Source of the DNA: an uncultured Porphyromonadaceae bacterium
Lineage (GTDB): Bacteria > Bacteroidota > Bacteroidia > Bacteroidales > Muribaculaceae
Reading direction: 5' to 3'
Assembly: GCA_947177035.1 (NCBI GenBank)
Contig: CAMWSS010000006.1
Span: forward strand, 1-64,000
DNA: 64,000 nucleotides
Shown here: piece by piece, positions 44,947 to 54,294 of the stretch
Layout: the number at the start of each line of letters is the position of its first letter
How positions within the stretch are numbered: position 1 is the stretch's first letter
Notes under the pieces: model-generated
Seen by the model: only the letters and a program-made list of their open reading frames with translations
Told to the model about the DNA's origin: nothing
Database searches by the model: none
Position numbers and translations under genes: made by a program

Positions 44947-46071
44947 TTATTTTTGATTATGTTTAGAGAGAGCGTGAATAAGAGTATTTTCAAAATCATC
45001 GGATCCGGCAGAGTTTTCAGATGCAGGATTCGGAATAAATGACACTTTTATAGGCTGATAGAACATACGTGACCGCAATTCTTTCGGCATATTCTTTATC
45101 GCGCTCAGACGCATCGCGTCTTTTTCGGTAGTTACGATGAAGGTGCGCTGCGGATCAGGCATTGAGAGCAGACGTTGTCTGATCAGCAATATGTCTTCTT
45201 TATTGAAGTTGTGATGATCAGGAAAAACCAGTGCTTTCACCTTGGCCCTGAAGCTGCGCAGATGTTTGATAAAGGGCCGCGGATTTGCCACTCCCGCAAC
45301 CGCGAGAATGTAATCCTGCTCACCGAGTGCGTTGAAAAACGGCGTGGAGATCGCTTCTGAAGGGAAAAGAGGACGGAGCGGCCCATAGAGATATTTGGTG
45401 AAGTAAAGCTTCTGCCACGGTTGCAGGTTAAGACGTTTGACAAAGATGCGGTAGTCCATCGGTCTCATCTCAGCCGGGCATTTGGTCACAATTACCATGT
45501 CGGCGCGCTGGATAGATGCCGCCGATTCGCGCAGATGTCCGGCAGGCATCACGGAATCATTGTAGACCGGCCTTGAGTGCTCGGTCAAGACAATGGCCAC
45601 TGTCGGTCTGACATAGCGGTGCTGGAAAGCATCGTCCAATATGACCAGATTGATCGATGGATCTATGACCCGAAGTTCGTCAATGCCCTTGCAGCGGTCT
45701 TCACACACAGCCACCGTTACATGCTTGCCATATTTCCGATAGATCTGATATGGCTCATCTCCGATTTCACGCGGTCCGGTTTTGTCGGAAGCGAGCACAA
45801 ATCCGCTGGTCTTTCGGTTATAGCCACGTGACAACACCGCAATGTGAAAACGATAGTGAAGAAGCTCCACCAGATATTCCGTATGAGGAGTTTTTCCTGT
45901 GCCTCCAACCGCTATGTTACCGACTACAAGCACAGGAATGTCAAACTTGCGCTGTGAAAGAATTCCGATGTCAAACATCTTGTTGCGCGTGCCTGTAATA
46001 GCCCCATAAGCCATCGACAGCGGCTTAAGGAGCAACGTTTTAAGCAATGGATTTACGCTCTTGTTTGACAT
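44947..46071 (-). CDS. lpxK: Tetraacyldisaccharide 4'-kinase
   Basis: A 374-aa membrane-bound kinase that adds the 4'-phosphate to the lipid A precursor. The P-loop NIAVGGTGKTPHTEYL, SRGYNRKTSGFV, and DDAFQHRYVRP are typical LpxK. The N-terminal helix (about 8-25) anchors it to the inner membrane. 25 bp after sppA. Confidence 0.95.
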   Translation of the reverse strand: MSNKSVNPLLKTLLLKPLSMAYGAITGTRNKMFDIGILSQRKFDIPVLVVGNIAVGGTGKTPHTEYLVELLHYRFHIAVLSRGYNRKTSGFVLASDKTGPREIGDEPYQIYRKYGKHVTVAVCEDRCKGIDELRVIDPSINLVILDDAFQHRYVRPTVAIVLTEHSRPVYNDSVMPAGHLRESAASIQRADMVIVTKCPAEMRPMDYRIFVKRLNLQPWQKLYFTKYLYGPLRPLFPSEAISTPFFNALGEQDYILAVAGVANPRPFIKHLRSFRAKVKALVFPDHHNFNKEDILLIRQRLLSMPDPQRTFIVTTEKDAMRLSAIKNMPKELRSRMFYQPIKVSFIPNPASENSAGSDDFENTLIHALSKHNQK

Positions 46072-46096
46072 TTCGGTGTTCTGTGATTTTAAAATA

Positions 46097-47890
46097 TTAA
46101 TTGATGACTATGTCTTCCATCCGGCACTGCACACGCGGAGCCTGACGGAGCCATGACACGCGCTGCATCAATCGGAGTGTTTCACGATCCATGCCGGTGG
46201 CGTTCACCAGCTCGTCCATTTCCAGCAGCTCCATCCACCATTTTTCCTGATTGCGGGGATATGATTCCACTGAATATTTGTCAATGCCAAGATCGGCAGC
46301 CATTGCCAGAATGGCTGAATGCAGGGAGCCTATACTGTCCACCAGTCCGATGCTCTGAGCGAGCGCGCCATCCCAGACGCGACCTTCGGCGATCATCTTG
46401 ATAGAATCCTGGCTCATGTGGCGGCCTTCGGCACAGCGTTTTGTGAAAGTATCATAACCACGTTCAATGTAGCTCTGCATTTTGTTGCGCTGACTCTCAG
46501 TCATCGGAGTGATGATAGACGGGAAATTGCCGTTTTTGTTGGTCTGTACGGTCGCAGTGTTGACACCGAGCTTGTCCGTGAGCAGACCGTTGATCTCAGG
46601 GATCATGCCGAAAATTCCTATCGAACCGGTTATAGTGGCCGACTGGGCAAAAATCTTATCTGCGCCACATGAAATATAGTAACCGCCGGATGCAGCCACA
46701 TCGCCCATCGACACGTAAAACGGCAATCCTGTTTCCGATTTGAAACGTTCAAGGGCTTCCCAGATCTGTTCGGAAGCGAACGCACTGCCACCAGGCGAAT
46801 TGACGCGGAGAATCAGTCCGGCCAGACGATCTGAATCTTCAATGAGATTTTCGATTTCACTGACCATGTCATTTCCGATTATGCCGGATTTTCCATTGTC
46901 TGAAATTTCACCCTCAGCATAAAGCACAGCGATCACGTTACTGTCATGTCGGGCCGTGGCGACTTCAGGCAGATATGAATAATCCGTCAGATCAACAGCA
47001 GAGATATAGTCATTGATCGATATGGTTTTAACATCCGCGAATTTTTCTTTGTCGACCATTTCGGCAATGTGCTTTTCAGCCTGATGCCTATAGCCTATAG
47101 CCGAGACCGCGCCAAGCGCCTTGGCTGAATCGGCCGACATGGTAAAAAGCAGATCGTCAGCCCATCCGTCGACCTGGGCAGGGGTCACCTTGCGGTTTTC
47201 GGCAATGCGGTCCTTAACGGCATTCCATATGGAATTCATATAGACCTCCTGCTGCATCCGTGAAGCGGGACTCATGTCTTTAAGTATATATGGTTCGACA
47301 GCGCTTTTGAATGTTCCGACCCGGAGAACCTGCATTTTCACTCCAAGTTTGTCGAGCAGTCCGGTATAGAACATTGTTGTTGCCGACAGGCCGTGAACGT
47401 CTACCGCTCCCAGAGGATTCAGCCAAAGTTCGGTCGAACCGCTGACTGCATAATAGTTGCCCTGTGTATATGAATCCGCATATGAGACGATCCATTTGTC
47501 AGGACGTGACGCAAAATAGCGCAGCGCTTCATCAATCGCTTGAAAGGAGGCAATGCCGGCAACAGCACCATTGCACTCCACGTATATTCCCTCGATTCTG
47601 GAATCATGGGCGGCTCGATAGATCGCGGCTGTGATCTGCCCGAGCGAACGCCGGTCGGTCACATTGCCCGACATCACATCAGAAACCGATGGAGTACCCT
47701 TGATTTCGCAGATCTCACCGCTCATGTCAAACACCAGAACACTGTGCTTGCCAACTCCGGTTGTTTTCTTGTCAGACGACGACATAACCGCAGAGACTAT
47801 TCCGGTGACAAAAATCACACCGAAAAGGAGCAGCGACAGCCATATGGCAGCCATTGATCCGAGAAACGTTAGAAAAAAGCGCTTTATCAT
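46097..47890 (-). CDS. sppA: Signal peptide peptidase SppA (67K type)
   Basis: A 597-aa inner-membrane protease that degrades cleaved signal peptides. One TM helix (7-30). Catalytic dyad K195 (VGTFKSAVEPY) and S401 (GDVAASGGYY), each from one of the two repeats, as in the E. coli enzyme. 13 bp after the threonine-synthase-like gene; leads the conserved sppA-lpxK-punA-thiL set. Confidence 0.95.
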   Translation of the reverse strand: MIKRFFLTFLGSMAAIWLSLLLFGVIFVTGIVSAVMSSSDKKTTGVGKHSVLVFDMSGEICEIKGTPSVSDVMSGNVTDRRSLGQITAAIYRAAHDSRIEGIYVECNGAVAGIASFQAIDEALRYFASRPDKWIVSYADSYTQGNYYAVSGSTELWLNPLGAVDVHGLSATTMFYTGLLDKLGVKMQVLRVGTFKSAVEPYILKDMSPASRMQQEVYMNSIWNAVKDRIAENRKVTPAQVDGWADDLLFTMSADSAKALGAVSAIGYRHQAEKHIAEMVDKEKFADVKTISINDYISAVDLTDYSYLPEVATARHDSNVIAVLYAEGEISDNGKSGIIGNDMVSEIENLIEDSDRLAGLILRVNSPGGSAFASEQIWEALERFKSETGLPFYVSMGDVAASGGYYISCGADKIFAQSATITGSIGIFGMIPEINGLLTDKLGVNTATVQTNKNGNFPSIITPMTESQRNKMQSYIERGYDTFTKRCAEGRHMSQDSIKMIAEGRVWDGALAQSIGLVDSIGSLHSAILAMAADLGIDKYSVESYPRNQEKWWMELLEMDELVNATGMDRETLRLMQRVSWLRQAPRVQCRMEDIVIN

Positions 47891-47903
47891 TTTTTGATTT
47901 AAT

Positions 47904-48665
47904 TTATTTAACTGATATTGAAGACGAGAGGATCCGCATAACGGCGTCGACGGTAGGAGCTACGCGCAACGAACGCTTACTGCCTATCCTGGCGGATTTC
48001 ATCCGCGGTGCGGCCGTCGGCTGGGCAGATACAAGAACCGGCGGCTCGCAACGAAGCCCAAGGTTGCGGGGGATCTCGTATGCCCGGAGCATTGCCGCCG
48101 AATTCGCTTCGGGCGACTTGTCGGGCGATATCTGCGGATGGGTGGCGCAATAGATTGCCACGGCGACTCTCACGGCAGAGGCGGCCGCATTGTGCAATGT
48201 GCACACCATGGCAAACCGCTCAAGCTCACTGCACAGGTGCAGGCAATCGGTGGCGGAGCCTTGAACGTCAATGGCCCGCGCTCCGACAACGTCGCCCATC
48301 ATGCCCTTTGGCATGATCACATTCAGATTTTCGCATCGGCCGGAAAGAGCGTCGACCAGATAGAAATCTTCAGGTTCGACAGCACACAGCAGAGTAGGCG
48401 CCTGGAGCGGAGCGCCCGCATAGGCCCACAGCGCAGCAACGAACGCAGACTCGGCTTCAGGCGAAAACGGTTGCGTGTCGCTCAGCGAAGTATCGACCAG
48501 ACGCTTGAGGGCATCGGCCTCTATTTCATCGCCAAGAAGCACATCGAGAACCACATAGGCAATCTCGCGGAACGTCATGTCGGAAGCATTTTTGAAAAAT
48601 GCTTCCGGCAGCTTGTGCACCCGCTGCTGTCTGATGTCGCTATGATTTATGAGATAGGGGTGCAT
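47904..48665 (-). CDS. Shrunken threonine-synthase-like protein, probable pseudoenzyme
   Basis: A 253-aa protein resembling Bacteroidetes threonine synthase (ThrC, about 430 aa) but reduced. Residues 18-67 follow the ThrC N-terminal domain (KLPEAFFK, MTFREIAYVVLDVLLGDEIE). Residues 113-175 follow its middle part (NLNVIMPKG, ARAIDVQGSATDCL, MVCTLHNAAASAVRVAVA), and PPVLVSAQPTAA recalls the C-terminal VFLETAHPAK. The block with the PLP lysine (FKD) and the SGDTG phosphate loop are absent, so catalysis is not expected. It overlaps the aspartokinase gene by 19 bp. The frame is clean, with no stop or shift, suggesting a maintained protein. The match is from memory of the family, not a search. Confidence 0.6.
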   Translation of the reverse strand: MHPYLINHSDIRQQRVHKLPEAFFKNASDMTFREIAYVVLDVLLGDEIEADALKRLVDTSLSDTQPFSPEAESAFVAALWAYAGAPLQAPTLLCAVEPEDFYLVDALSGRCENLNVIMPKGMMGDVVGARAIDVQGSATDCLHLCSELERFAMVCTLHNAAASAVRVAVAIYCATHPQISPDKSPEANSAAMLRAYEIPRNLGLRCEPPVLVSAQPTAAPRMKSARIGSKRSLRVAPTVDAVMRILSSSISVK

Positions 48666-50014
48666 GACGGAAAGAAAGTGGAATGAACCGCCCGCAGTGC
48701 TTCATGGAGCGATTGCTCCGGAACCATGCAGGCCACAGTAGTCGAAGAATTCATGCGAGGAGGAGCTGGCACCGGTATTCCGCATCCATTGAGCACATTG
48801 ACCAACTTTTTGTCAATGTCGGTCATGCCGTCAAGCGCATATCCAACCAGCGCAATAGTGCTCAAACCGGTTACCGGCTGTATGTTTTCGATTTCGCCGG
48901 TTGTCAGTTCATCGGCAAGTTCGTCAGAAAGGATGGCCATCGCGCTTTCAACGTCAGAGCCACGAAGACCAAAAGTGCCGTTTTCAGGCGAAGCCAAGAA
49001 GATGTCGACGCCATTGCGCGACAACGAATTGAAAACACGGTCAAAGTTCACCGGTCTGCTACCGGATATGCGTATGATAGCCGTTGGCGTCATTGAGCTG
49101 AGTCCGGCCATCCTTGTGGCGAGCACCTCGCCGTCGGCAATGATCGTGCCCGGAGCCTGCGCATTGAATGTGTTTTTTATCACAATCGGAATGTTGCGGT
49201 TGAACACCGGGTAGATGGTCGGCGAATACACCACTTTGGCCCCGAAATTGCAAAGCTCCATGGCTTCGACAAATGACATCCGGTCAATCACTTCGGCGTT
49301 TTTAACAATTCTCGGATCGGCCGTCATAAAGCCATCGACGTCAGTCCAGATTTCCAGAATTTCGGCGCCAAGCTCAGCTGCGATGATGGCCGCGGTGTAA
49401 TCGCTGCCGCCACGTCCGAGATTAGTTATCTTGCCAGAGTCATCATCACGGGCGATAAAACCAGGCACGACTATGGTCCGATGTCTTTTCAGTTCCGGAG
49501 CCACGATTTCGGCAATCAGCCTGGAGGTGGATTCTTGAGCGAGAACATGTTTGCCAAAACGGGATCTGGTGCGGATAAAATCAGGGGAATAGCACAGAGC
49601 GGCGTCTGACAGCATATTGCTGACGATCACACACGACATCCTTTCGCCATAGCTCACGATAAGATCCATGGTGCGCGACGTCAGTTCGCCCAGCAAAGCT
49701 ATGGCATCGAACAGAGTCGACAGCTGCTGCAACAGGGTGTCAACTTTTTCCATGACTTCCGCATGACGCGCGGCATCGGTCACGACTCCATCAATCACAG
49801 AGTGGTGACGCTCCTTCATCGCCTGATGAAGTTCTATATAGGTGTTGTCGCCAACGGAGGCACGACGGGCACAATCCATCAGGCAGTCTGTTATGCCGCC
49901 CAATGCCGAAACCGTAACAATACATTCCGTCTGCTGACTCTCAACAATAGCTTTCACATTACGCAGACTGTCTATCGAGCCAACGGATGTGCCGCCAAAT
50001 TTGAGTACTTTCAT
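48647..50014 (-). CDS. Aspartokinase, ThrA-type, lacking homoserine dehydrogenase
   Basis: A 455-aa protein phosphorylating aspartate, the first step to Thr, Met and Lys. The kinase part is intact: MKVLKFGGTSVGS, TVSALGGITDCL, NLGRGGSDYTAA, EIWTDVDGFMTADPRI, MELCNFGAKVVYSPTIYPV. Two ACT domains (about 310-455, with VDIFLASPENGTFGLRG and LSTIALVG) could bind an amino-acid effector. Its closest pattern is the N-terminal half of bifunctional ThrA, but it ends at LRAVHSTFF plus nine residues, just where the dehydrogenase would begin. -7 box TAAGTTTG at 50059-50066; first gene of the sppA operon. Confidence 0.9.
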   Translation of the reverse strand: MKVLKFGGTSVGSIDSLRNVKAIVESQQTECIVTVSALGGITDCLMDCARRASVGDNTYIELHQAMKERHHSVIDGVVTDAARHAEVMEKVDTLLQQLSTLFDAIALLGELTSRTMDLIVSYGERMSCVIVSNMLSDAALCYSPDFIRTRSRFGKHVLAQESTSRLIAEIVAPELKRHRTIVVPGFIARDDDSGKITNLGRGGSDYTAAIIAAELGAEILEIWTDVDGFMTADPRIVKNAEVIDRMSFVEAMELCNFGAKVVYSPTIYPVFNRNIPIVIKNTFNAQAPGTIIADGEVLATRMAGLSSMTPTAIIRISGSRPVNFDRVFNSLSRNGVDIFLASPENGTFGLRGSDVESAMAILSDELADELTTGEIENIQPVTGLSTIALVGYALDGMTDIDKKLVNVLNGCGIPVPAPPRMNSSTTVACMVPEQSLHEALRAVHSTFFPSCTPIS

Positions 50015-50058
50015 TTACGTGTTTAGCGTGAAAATCGAAACGTTTGGGTTTTAGAGTG

Positions 50059-50066
50059 CAAACTTA
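50059..50066 (-). promoter_or_regulatory. -7 box of the aspartokinase-sppA operon
   Basis: TAAGTTTG on the minus strand, 44 bp before the aspartokinase start. No TTTG is found at the right distance, so the -33 box is weak. Confidence 0.5.
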
Positions 50067-50092
50067 ACAAAAATTCTGCAAATATTCACGTT

Positions 50093-50371
50093 TTAAAAAG
50101 TGAATTTTTCCAAAGTGAGAGTGCCAAGCTGCTCCATTTCGCCCACAAGGCTTTTGAAATGTTCTGTCTCCATATGTTTTGCCAACGACTCTTCATCCTG
50201 CCATGTTTCACAAATGAACAGACGGGCATCTGATGTAAGTGCGGAAAAAGCTTCATATGAAACCACTCCGGCATCGTTGCGTGAATACTCCTCCAGCCTG
50301 ACGGCTGCATCGATGAGTGCTTGCCGGTTATCGGGATTTCCGGCATTTATAAAAACGTTAAGACGTATCAT
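50093..50371 (-). CDS. ABM-domain monooxygenase-like protein
   Basis: A 92-aa single antibiotic-biosynthesis-monooxygenase domain: LNVFINAGNPDNRQALIDA, DAGVVSYEAF, LFICETWQDEESLAKHMETE, HFKSLVGEM. Members such as YgiN handle quinols; many have unknown substrates. Last gene of the endA operon, 10 bp after mrp. Confidence 0.88.
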   Translation of the reverse strand: MIRLNVFINAGNPDNRQALIDAAVRLEEYSRNDAGVVSYEAFSALTSDARLFICETWQDEESLAKHMETEHFKSLVGEMEQLGTLTLEKFTF

Positions 50372-50381
50372 TTCTTATTGT

Positions 50382-51488
50382 TCAGTGTTTTAGTTCAACT
50401 TTAGCAGTTGGCGGCAGTTCTGAATTCCGCTCGTCGGTGGCTTGTTTGACTTCAGCTGCCAGAGCGAGGAAGGCAATCCCTTCGGGGCTGTCGGCAAGAG
50501 CGATCGGCTCTCCGCTGTCGGCCTGACCGCAGATGTCTGCCACCAGAGGTATCTGTCCGAGCAGTTTCACGCCAAGTTCCCCGGCCAGGCGCTTAGCGCC
50601 TTCTCGTCCGAAGATGTAATAACGTTCCTCCGGATGAGGAGCAGGCGAGAACCACGCCATGTTCTCAACAATTCCAAGCACGGGAACGTTCACCTTGTCA
50701 TCCATAAACATGGCCACTCCCTTGCGTGCATCGGCAAGAGCCACTTCCTGCGGAGTGCTGACAATCACCACTCCAGTGATACCGAGTGTCTGCACAAGCG
50801 TCAAATGTATGTCGGAAGTTCCCGGAGGCATGTCAATGAGAAAATAGTCCAGTTCGCCCCAATCGGCTTGTGTGATCAGCTGGTTCAAAGCATTAGACGC
50901 CATTGATCCGCGCCACAGCACCGGCTTTGACGGATCGACCATGAAACCGATCGAAAGCAGTTTAATGCCAAATTTTTCTGCCGGAATGATCAGGTCGCGA
51001 CCGTCAACCTCATGCATGAACAACTCGGCATGCTCCAGTCCGAACATCTTCGGAACAGACGGTCCGAAGATATCGGCGTCAAGCAGACCGACCTTATAGC
51101 CGCTTCGGGCCAACGCCACTGCCAGATTAGCGGCGACAGTGCTCTTGCCGACACCGCCTTTGCCGGAACTGACGCCTATTATGTTTTTGACACCGGGCAA
51201 TGGATTGGCCGGTTTTGGCGACGGATTGGCGTGGCGGGTCTTGACCGCTATATTTCCACGTATATCGACATCGTTTGACACAAATGTCAGAATCGCAGCC
51301 TCAGCAGCCTTGACCACAGACTTTATAAACGGATCGGTGGGGCGTTCAAACAGAATCGAGAAACTCACTTTGTTGCCGTCGATACGCATATCGTCTTCGA
51401 CCATGCCAAGCTCCACAATATTTTTTCCGTTGCCCGGATAGCGCACCTGCCGGAGCGCGTCAAGAATAAGATTAGGATATAGTGTCAT
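50382..51488 (-). CDS. Mrp/NBP35-family Fe-S carrier ATPase
   Basis: A 368-aa protein with an N-terminal MIP18/DUF59 domain (about 5-75) and a P-loop ATPase (SSGKGGVGKSTVAANLA; DADIFGPSVPKMFG; DYFLIDMPPGTSDIHLT). It loads Fe-S clusters onto target enzymes. I see no CxxC pair in the ATPase C-terminus. The ATG at 51486-51488 is chosen (MTLYPNLILD); it overlaps trmB by 17 bp. Confidence 0.93.
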   Translation of the reverse strand: MTLYPNLILDALRQVRYPGNGKNIVELGMVEDDMRIDGNKVSFSILFERPTDPFIKSVVKAAEAAILTFVSNDVDIRGNIAVKTRHANPSPKPANPLPGVKNIIGVSSGKGGVGKSTVAANLAVALARSGYKVGLLDADIFGPSVPKMFGLEHAELFMHEVDGRDLIIPAEKFGIKLLSIGFMVDPSKPVLWRGSMASNALNQLITQADWGELDYFLIDMPPGTSDIHLTLVQTLGITGVVIVSTPQEVALADARKGVAMFMDDKVNVPVLGIVENMAWFSPAPHPEERYYIFGREGAKRLAGELGVKLLGQIPLVADICGQADSGEPIALADSPEGIAFLALAAEVKQATDERNSELPPTAKVELKH

Positions 51489-52242
51489 TTTGATTTCTGG
51501 TGTTATAGTTTCTTCCATAGCTGCGATATGTGTCGAGCGGAATGTCATCTTCCTCAGGTTCGGCGAGTTCCAGGTTTTGCGGCAAGCCGAATGCCAGATA
51601 TTTGATCGTCAGGCCGCGGTCAAGCCACTGAGATTCATAATGAGTGCGTATGCGCAGTATGTCGGTCAGCGCTCCCGGAGTGTGGTATATGTCGGAAATA
51701 TTGGCTACCACAGGCAAGCGGTTCAGGCTGACCAGTCTTTCAGTGTAAGTATAGAGAAACGGACTGTCGGTTTTGAGGTTTATGATGCCATCCGGACGCA
51801 GGACTTTACGGTAAGTGTCGAGAAACATTGTCGAAGTCAGTCGACGACGCGGCTTCTTCATTTGCGGATCAGGAAATGTGATCCAGATTTCGTCTACTTC
51901 ACCGGATGAAAAGAAAAACGGGAGCAATTCCACGTTGGTGCGCAGAAAAGCCACATTCTTCAGCCCTTCAGTCATAGCCTGCTTGGCGCCGGCATGGATG
52001 CGAGCGCCCTTTATGTCAACCCCGATAAAATTGCGGTCAGGAAATTTGCGCGCAAGGCCGACTGTATATTCTCCGCGTCCACACCCGATTTCAATCACAA
52101 TCGGATTGTTATTATTGAAAAATCCTCCATGCCAGTTTCCTTTCAGCGGAAAACCTTCAGATTCCAGACGCGCAAAAGGAAACTGAAAGACATGGTCCAT
52201 TTGCTCTATTTCGGCAAATTTTTTAAGTTTATTTTTTCCCAT
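51472..52242 (-). CDS. trmB: tRNA (guanine-N7)-methyltransferase
   Basis: A 256-aa SAM-dependent enzyme methylating G46 of tRNA. Marks: VIEIGCGRGEYTVGLA, FIGVDIKGARIHAG, EIWITFPDPQMKKPRRR, LKTDSPFLYTYT. The C-terminus is extended by about 30 residues (EPEEDDIPLDTYRSYG), common in Bacteroidetes. Six bases after the LRR gene. Confidence 0.96.
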   Translation of the reverse strand: MGKNKLKKFAEIEQMDHVFQFPFARLESEGFPLKGNWHGGFFNNNNPIVIEIGCGRGEYTVGLARKFPDRNFIGVDIKGARIHAGAKQAMTEGLKNVAFLRTNVELLPFFFSSGEVDEIWITFPDPQMKKPRRRLTSTMFLDTYRKVLRPDGIINLKTDSPFLYTYTERLVSLNRLPVVANISDIYHTPGALTDILRIRTHYESQWLDRGLTIKYLAFGLPQNLELAEPEEDDIPLDTYRSYGRNYNTRNQNDTIS

Positions 52243-52248
52243 GGTTGG

Positions 52249-53571
52249 TTATTTGAACAATACGATTTTTGCGACTCCACTTGATGATGTGACGACAAGA
52301 TATGCACCTCCAGGCATGGATGAAATGTCAATTTCTGCATATTTTCCCGCACCGACGTCCGTCAGAGCCACGCGAACGCCAGAAGTGTTGAACATCGAAA
52401 CTGTCCCAAGCTCAGCCAGTTCAGATCTGACATACAAAACATTGCCGTCGACAGACACAGTGATATATGGCGAATCAGCCAGTTTGGAATCAATGTCGGT
52501 GGTCGACGCGATATAGTCCGAATGTCTCACAATTCGGAAGTCCTGCCATTGCGATGCTTCACTGAAGCGTTCAGCAAGATCATCGGCCACAACAAGCGTG
52601 ACAGCACCAGAATCAATTCCACGCCACACTCCATCGCCAAGTTCAGGAATGCCGGTGAGTGCTGACACGTTGAAATCAGACAGAGCATCCCAGTCAGCCA
52701 TAGCTCCTGAGGCAAAGAACGTCACTGACGCAGGCAACGAGAATGTCGCCACCTGCCTTAATCCGGCCAACGAGTATTCGTCAAAAGTCTCGACTCCATG
52801 CGACAGAGCGAGATTCTCGACGGCACCGTCTTCCAGCATAGCGCCACGACCTAACGTCTTTACGGCCGACGGAATGACTACTTCGGTCAAAGAATGGCAA
52901 TGAGCCAGTGACCATGGACCGATTTCAGTGCATTGCGCAAGAGCGTCAACATTCAATTCCTGCAAAGACGTGCACCCTTCAAAGGCTCCGGCCGGAAGCC
53001 TGTCTAATGAATTGCCCGGAGCAAAGACCACTCTTCGAAGTGATGTGCAGTTGGCAAACGTGCGAAGACCAAGTTGCTCCAATGAAGCAGGCAGCTCAAC
53101 AGACTCCAGACCTTCACACCGCAAAAAGGCATAGTCAGCAATCGCCACAACGCCATCAGGCACCAGGACTGACCGGATGCCGGATCCGGAAAATGCACCT
53201 GTGCCGATCGTGGTCAGCGTCTGAGGAAGAACCACCGATTCGAGATTTTTCATACCGACAAAGGAGTAGGAGGGCAGTTGCGCCTGAGCCGAACTTCGCA
53301 ATCCGGAAAAAGGAAGCTCCTTGCCAGAGTATGCAACAATCGAACAACCTGAGATGTCAAGCTGCGATATATGAGACATTCTGTCGGCGATAAACGCAAA
53401 ATCAGACGCATCAAGAACTCCTGTCACCTTAAGGACTTGTGCTGTGGTGTCGGCACCGACAGCGTCAGCCAGTCCGCCGGCCCGGACGCCTGTAACGTCT
53501 GCGGCATATGCATTGCAGACAGTCAATCCTGCAAAAAGCGATGAAAATATGGCGATTCTATTCATTTTCAA
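52249..53571 (-). CDS. Secreted leucine-rich-repeat protein (BspA/LRR_5 type)
   Basis: A 440-aa exported protein. Signal peptide 1-23; about ten BspA-type repeats of roughly 23 residues (about 60-350; for example NLESVVLPQTLTTIGTGAF, GLESVELPASLEQLGLRTF). The end (VSVDGNVLYVRSELAELGTV..GGAYLVVTSSSGVAKIVLF) resembles the C-terminal sorting-type domain of Bacteroidetes secreted proteins. Such repeats often bind host proteins or other cells. It lies in an operon with an XRE-S24 regulator. Confidence 0.88.
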   Translation of the reverse strand: MKMNRIAIFSSLFAGLTVCNAYAADVTGVRAGGLADAVGADTTAQVLKVTGVLDASDFAFIADRMSHISQLDISGCSIVAYSGKELPFSGLRSSAQAQLPSYSFVGMKNLESVVLPQTLTTIGTGAFSGSGIRSVLVPDGVVAIADYAFLRCEGLESVELPASLEQLGLRTFANCTSLRRVVFAPGNSLDRLPAGAFEGCTSLQELNVDALAQCTEIGPWSLAHCHSLTEVVIPSAVKTLGRGAMLEDGAVENLALSHGVETFDEYSLAGLRQVATFSLPASVTFFASGAMADWDALSDFNVSALTGIPELGDGVWRGIDSGAVTLVVADDLAERFSEASQWQDFRIVRHSDYIASTTDIDSKLADSPYITVSVDGNVLYVRSELAELGTVSMFNTSGVRVALTDVGAGKYAEIDISSMPGGAYLVVTSSSGVAKIVLFK

Positions 53572-53577
53572 TACATA

Positions 53578-54294
53578 TCAGCACTGCTGGCGATAATTGA
53601 TTATACCCTCCACCAGATAGAGTCCTATCACCTCCGATCTGGCAATCTCAATGTCATCATAATCAGGATTCACACTATGCAGGATCAGCCGATCAGGATC
53701 AGCGTGACGACGCACGATCTTGACCATACGGTAGTCTTCCAGAATCACCACATATATCTGACCCCAGAAGATAGTCTTCGACTGAATTTCGCGCAAAGCG
53801 ATGTAACCGCCGTTATTAATGAGCGGCTCCATGCTGTCTCCGCTCACACGCACAATCCTGACCCCGTCGCTAACGCCAAGTTGCGGCAGGTCAACAACAC
53901 CCGAAAGACGGTCGTCCGTAAACATCCTTGACAATTCTCCGAACCCGGCAGTAACATCGATATCGTATACCGGAATACCTTTTGACACATTGCGAGTCTC
54001 GATTCGGCCAAGCGTTTCTGACGGTGCCAGCATCATGGCGTGATCGGCCTCCGGTTTTGAATACGGAGTGTCGGTGCCATTGACCAGCCAGTTGCGGTTT
54101 ATTCCGAAATCCAGAGCTATTCGGTTGATCAACCCTGTTGAAATCGGAAGTTTGCCTGACAGATGTTTCGAGAAATTGGCAGCATTGACATTGATGCGCT
54201 CAGCAAAGCGCACCTGAGTCATGCCGAGATGCTTCATCAGAAAACGAATGCGTTCGATGATGGCCGCCTGCTGTCGAGTGTCGGAGCGTGGCAT
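53578..54294 (-). CDS. XRE-S24 (LexA/CI-like) regulator
   Basis: A 238-aa repressor. N-terminal HTH (18-70: TQVRFAERINVNAANFSKHL) and C-terminal S24 peptidase with S154 (SGDSMEPLI) and K192 (RMVKIVRR), the autoproteolysis dyad. An Ala-Gly pair, A116-G117 in DVTAGFGEL, is at the position expected for LexA-type self-cleavage. It overlaps endA by one base and probably controls this operon, perhaps on DNA damage. Confidence 0.92.
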   Translation of the reverse strand: MPRSDTRQQAAIIERIRFLMKHLGMTQVRFAERINVNAANFSKHLSGKLPISTGLINRIALDFGINRNWLVNGTDTPYSKPEADHAMMLAPSETLGRIETRNVSKGIPVYDIDVTAGFGELSRMFTDDRLSGVVDLPQLGVSDGVRIVRVSGDSMEPLINNGGYIALREIQSKTIFWGQIYVVILEDYRMVKIVRRHADPDRLILHSVNPDYDDIEIARSEVIGLYLVEGIINYRQQC

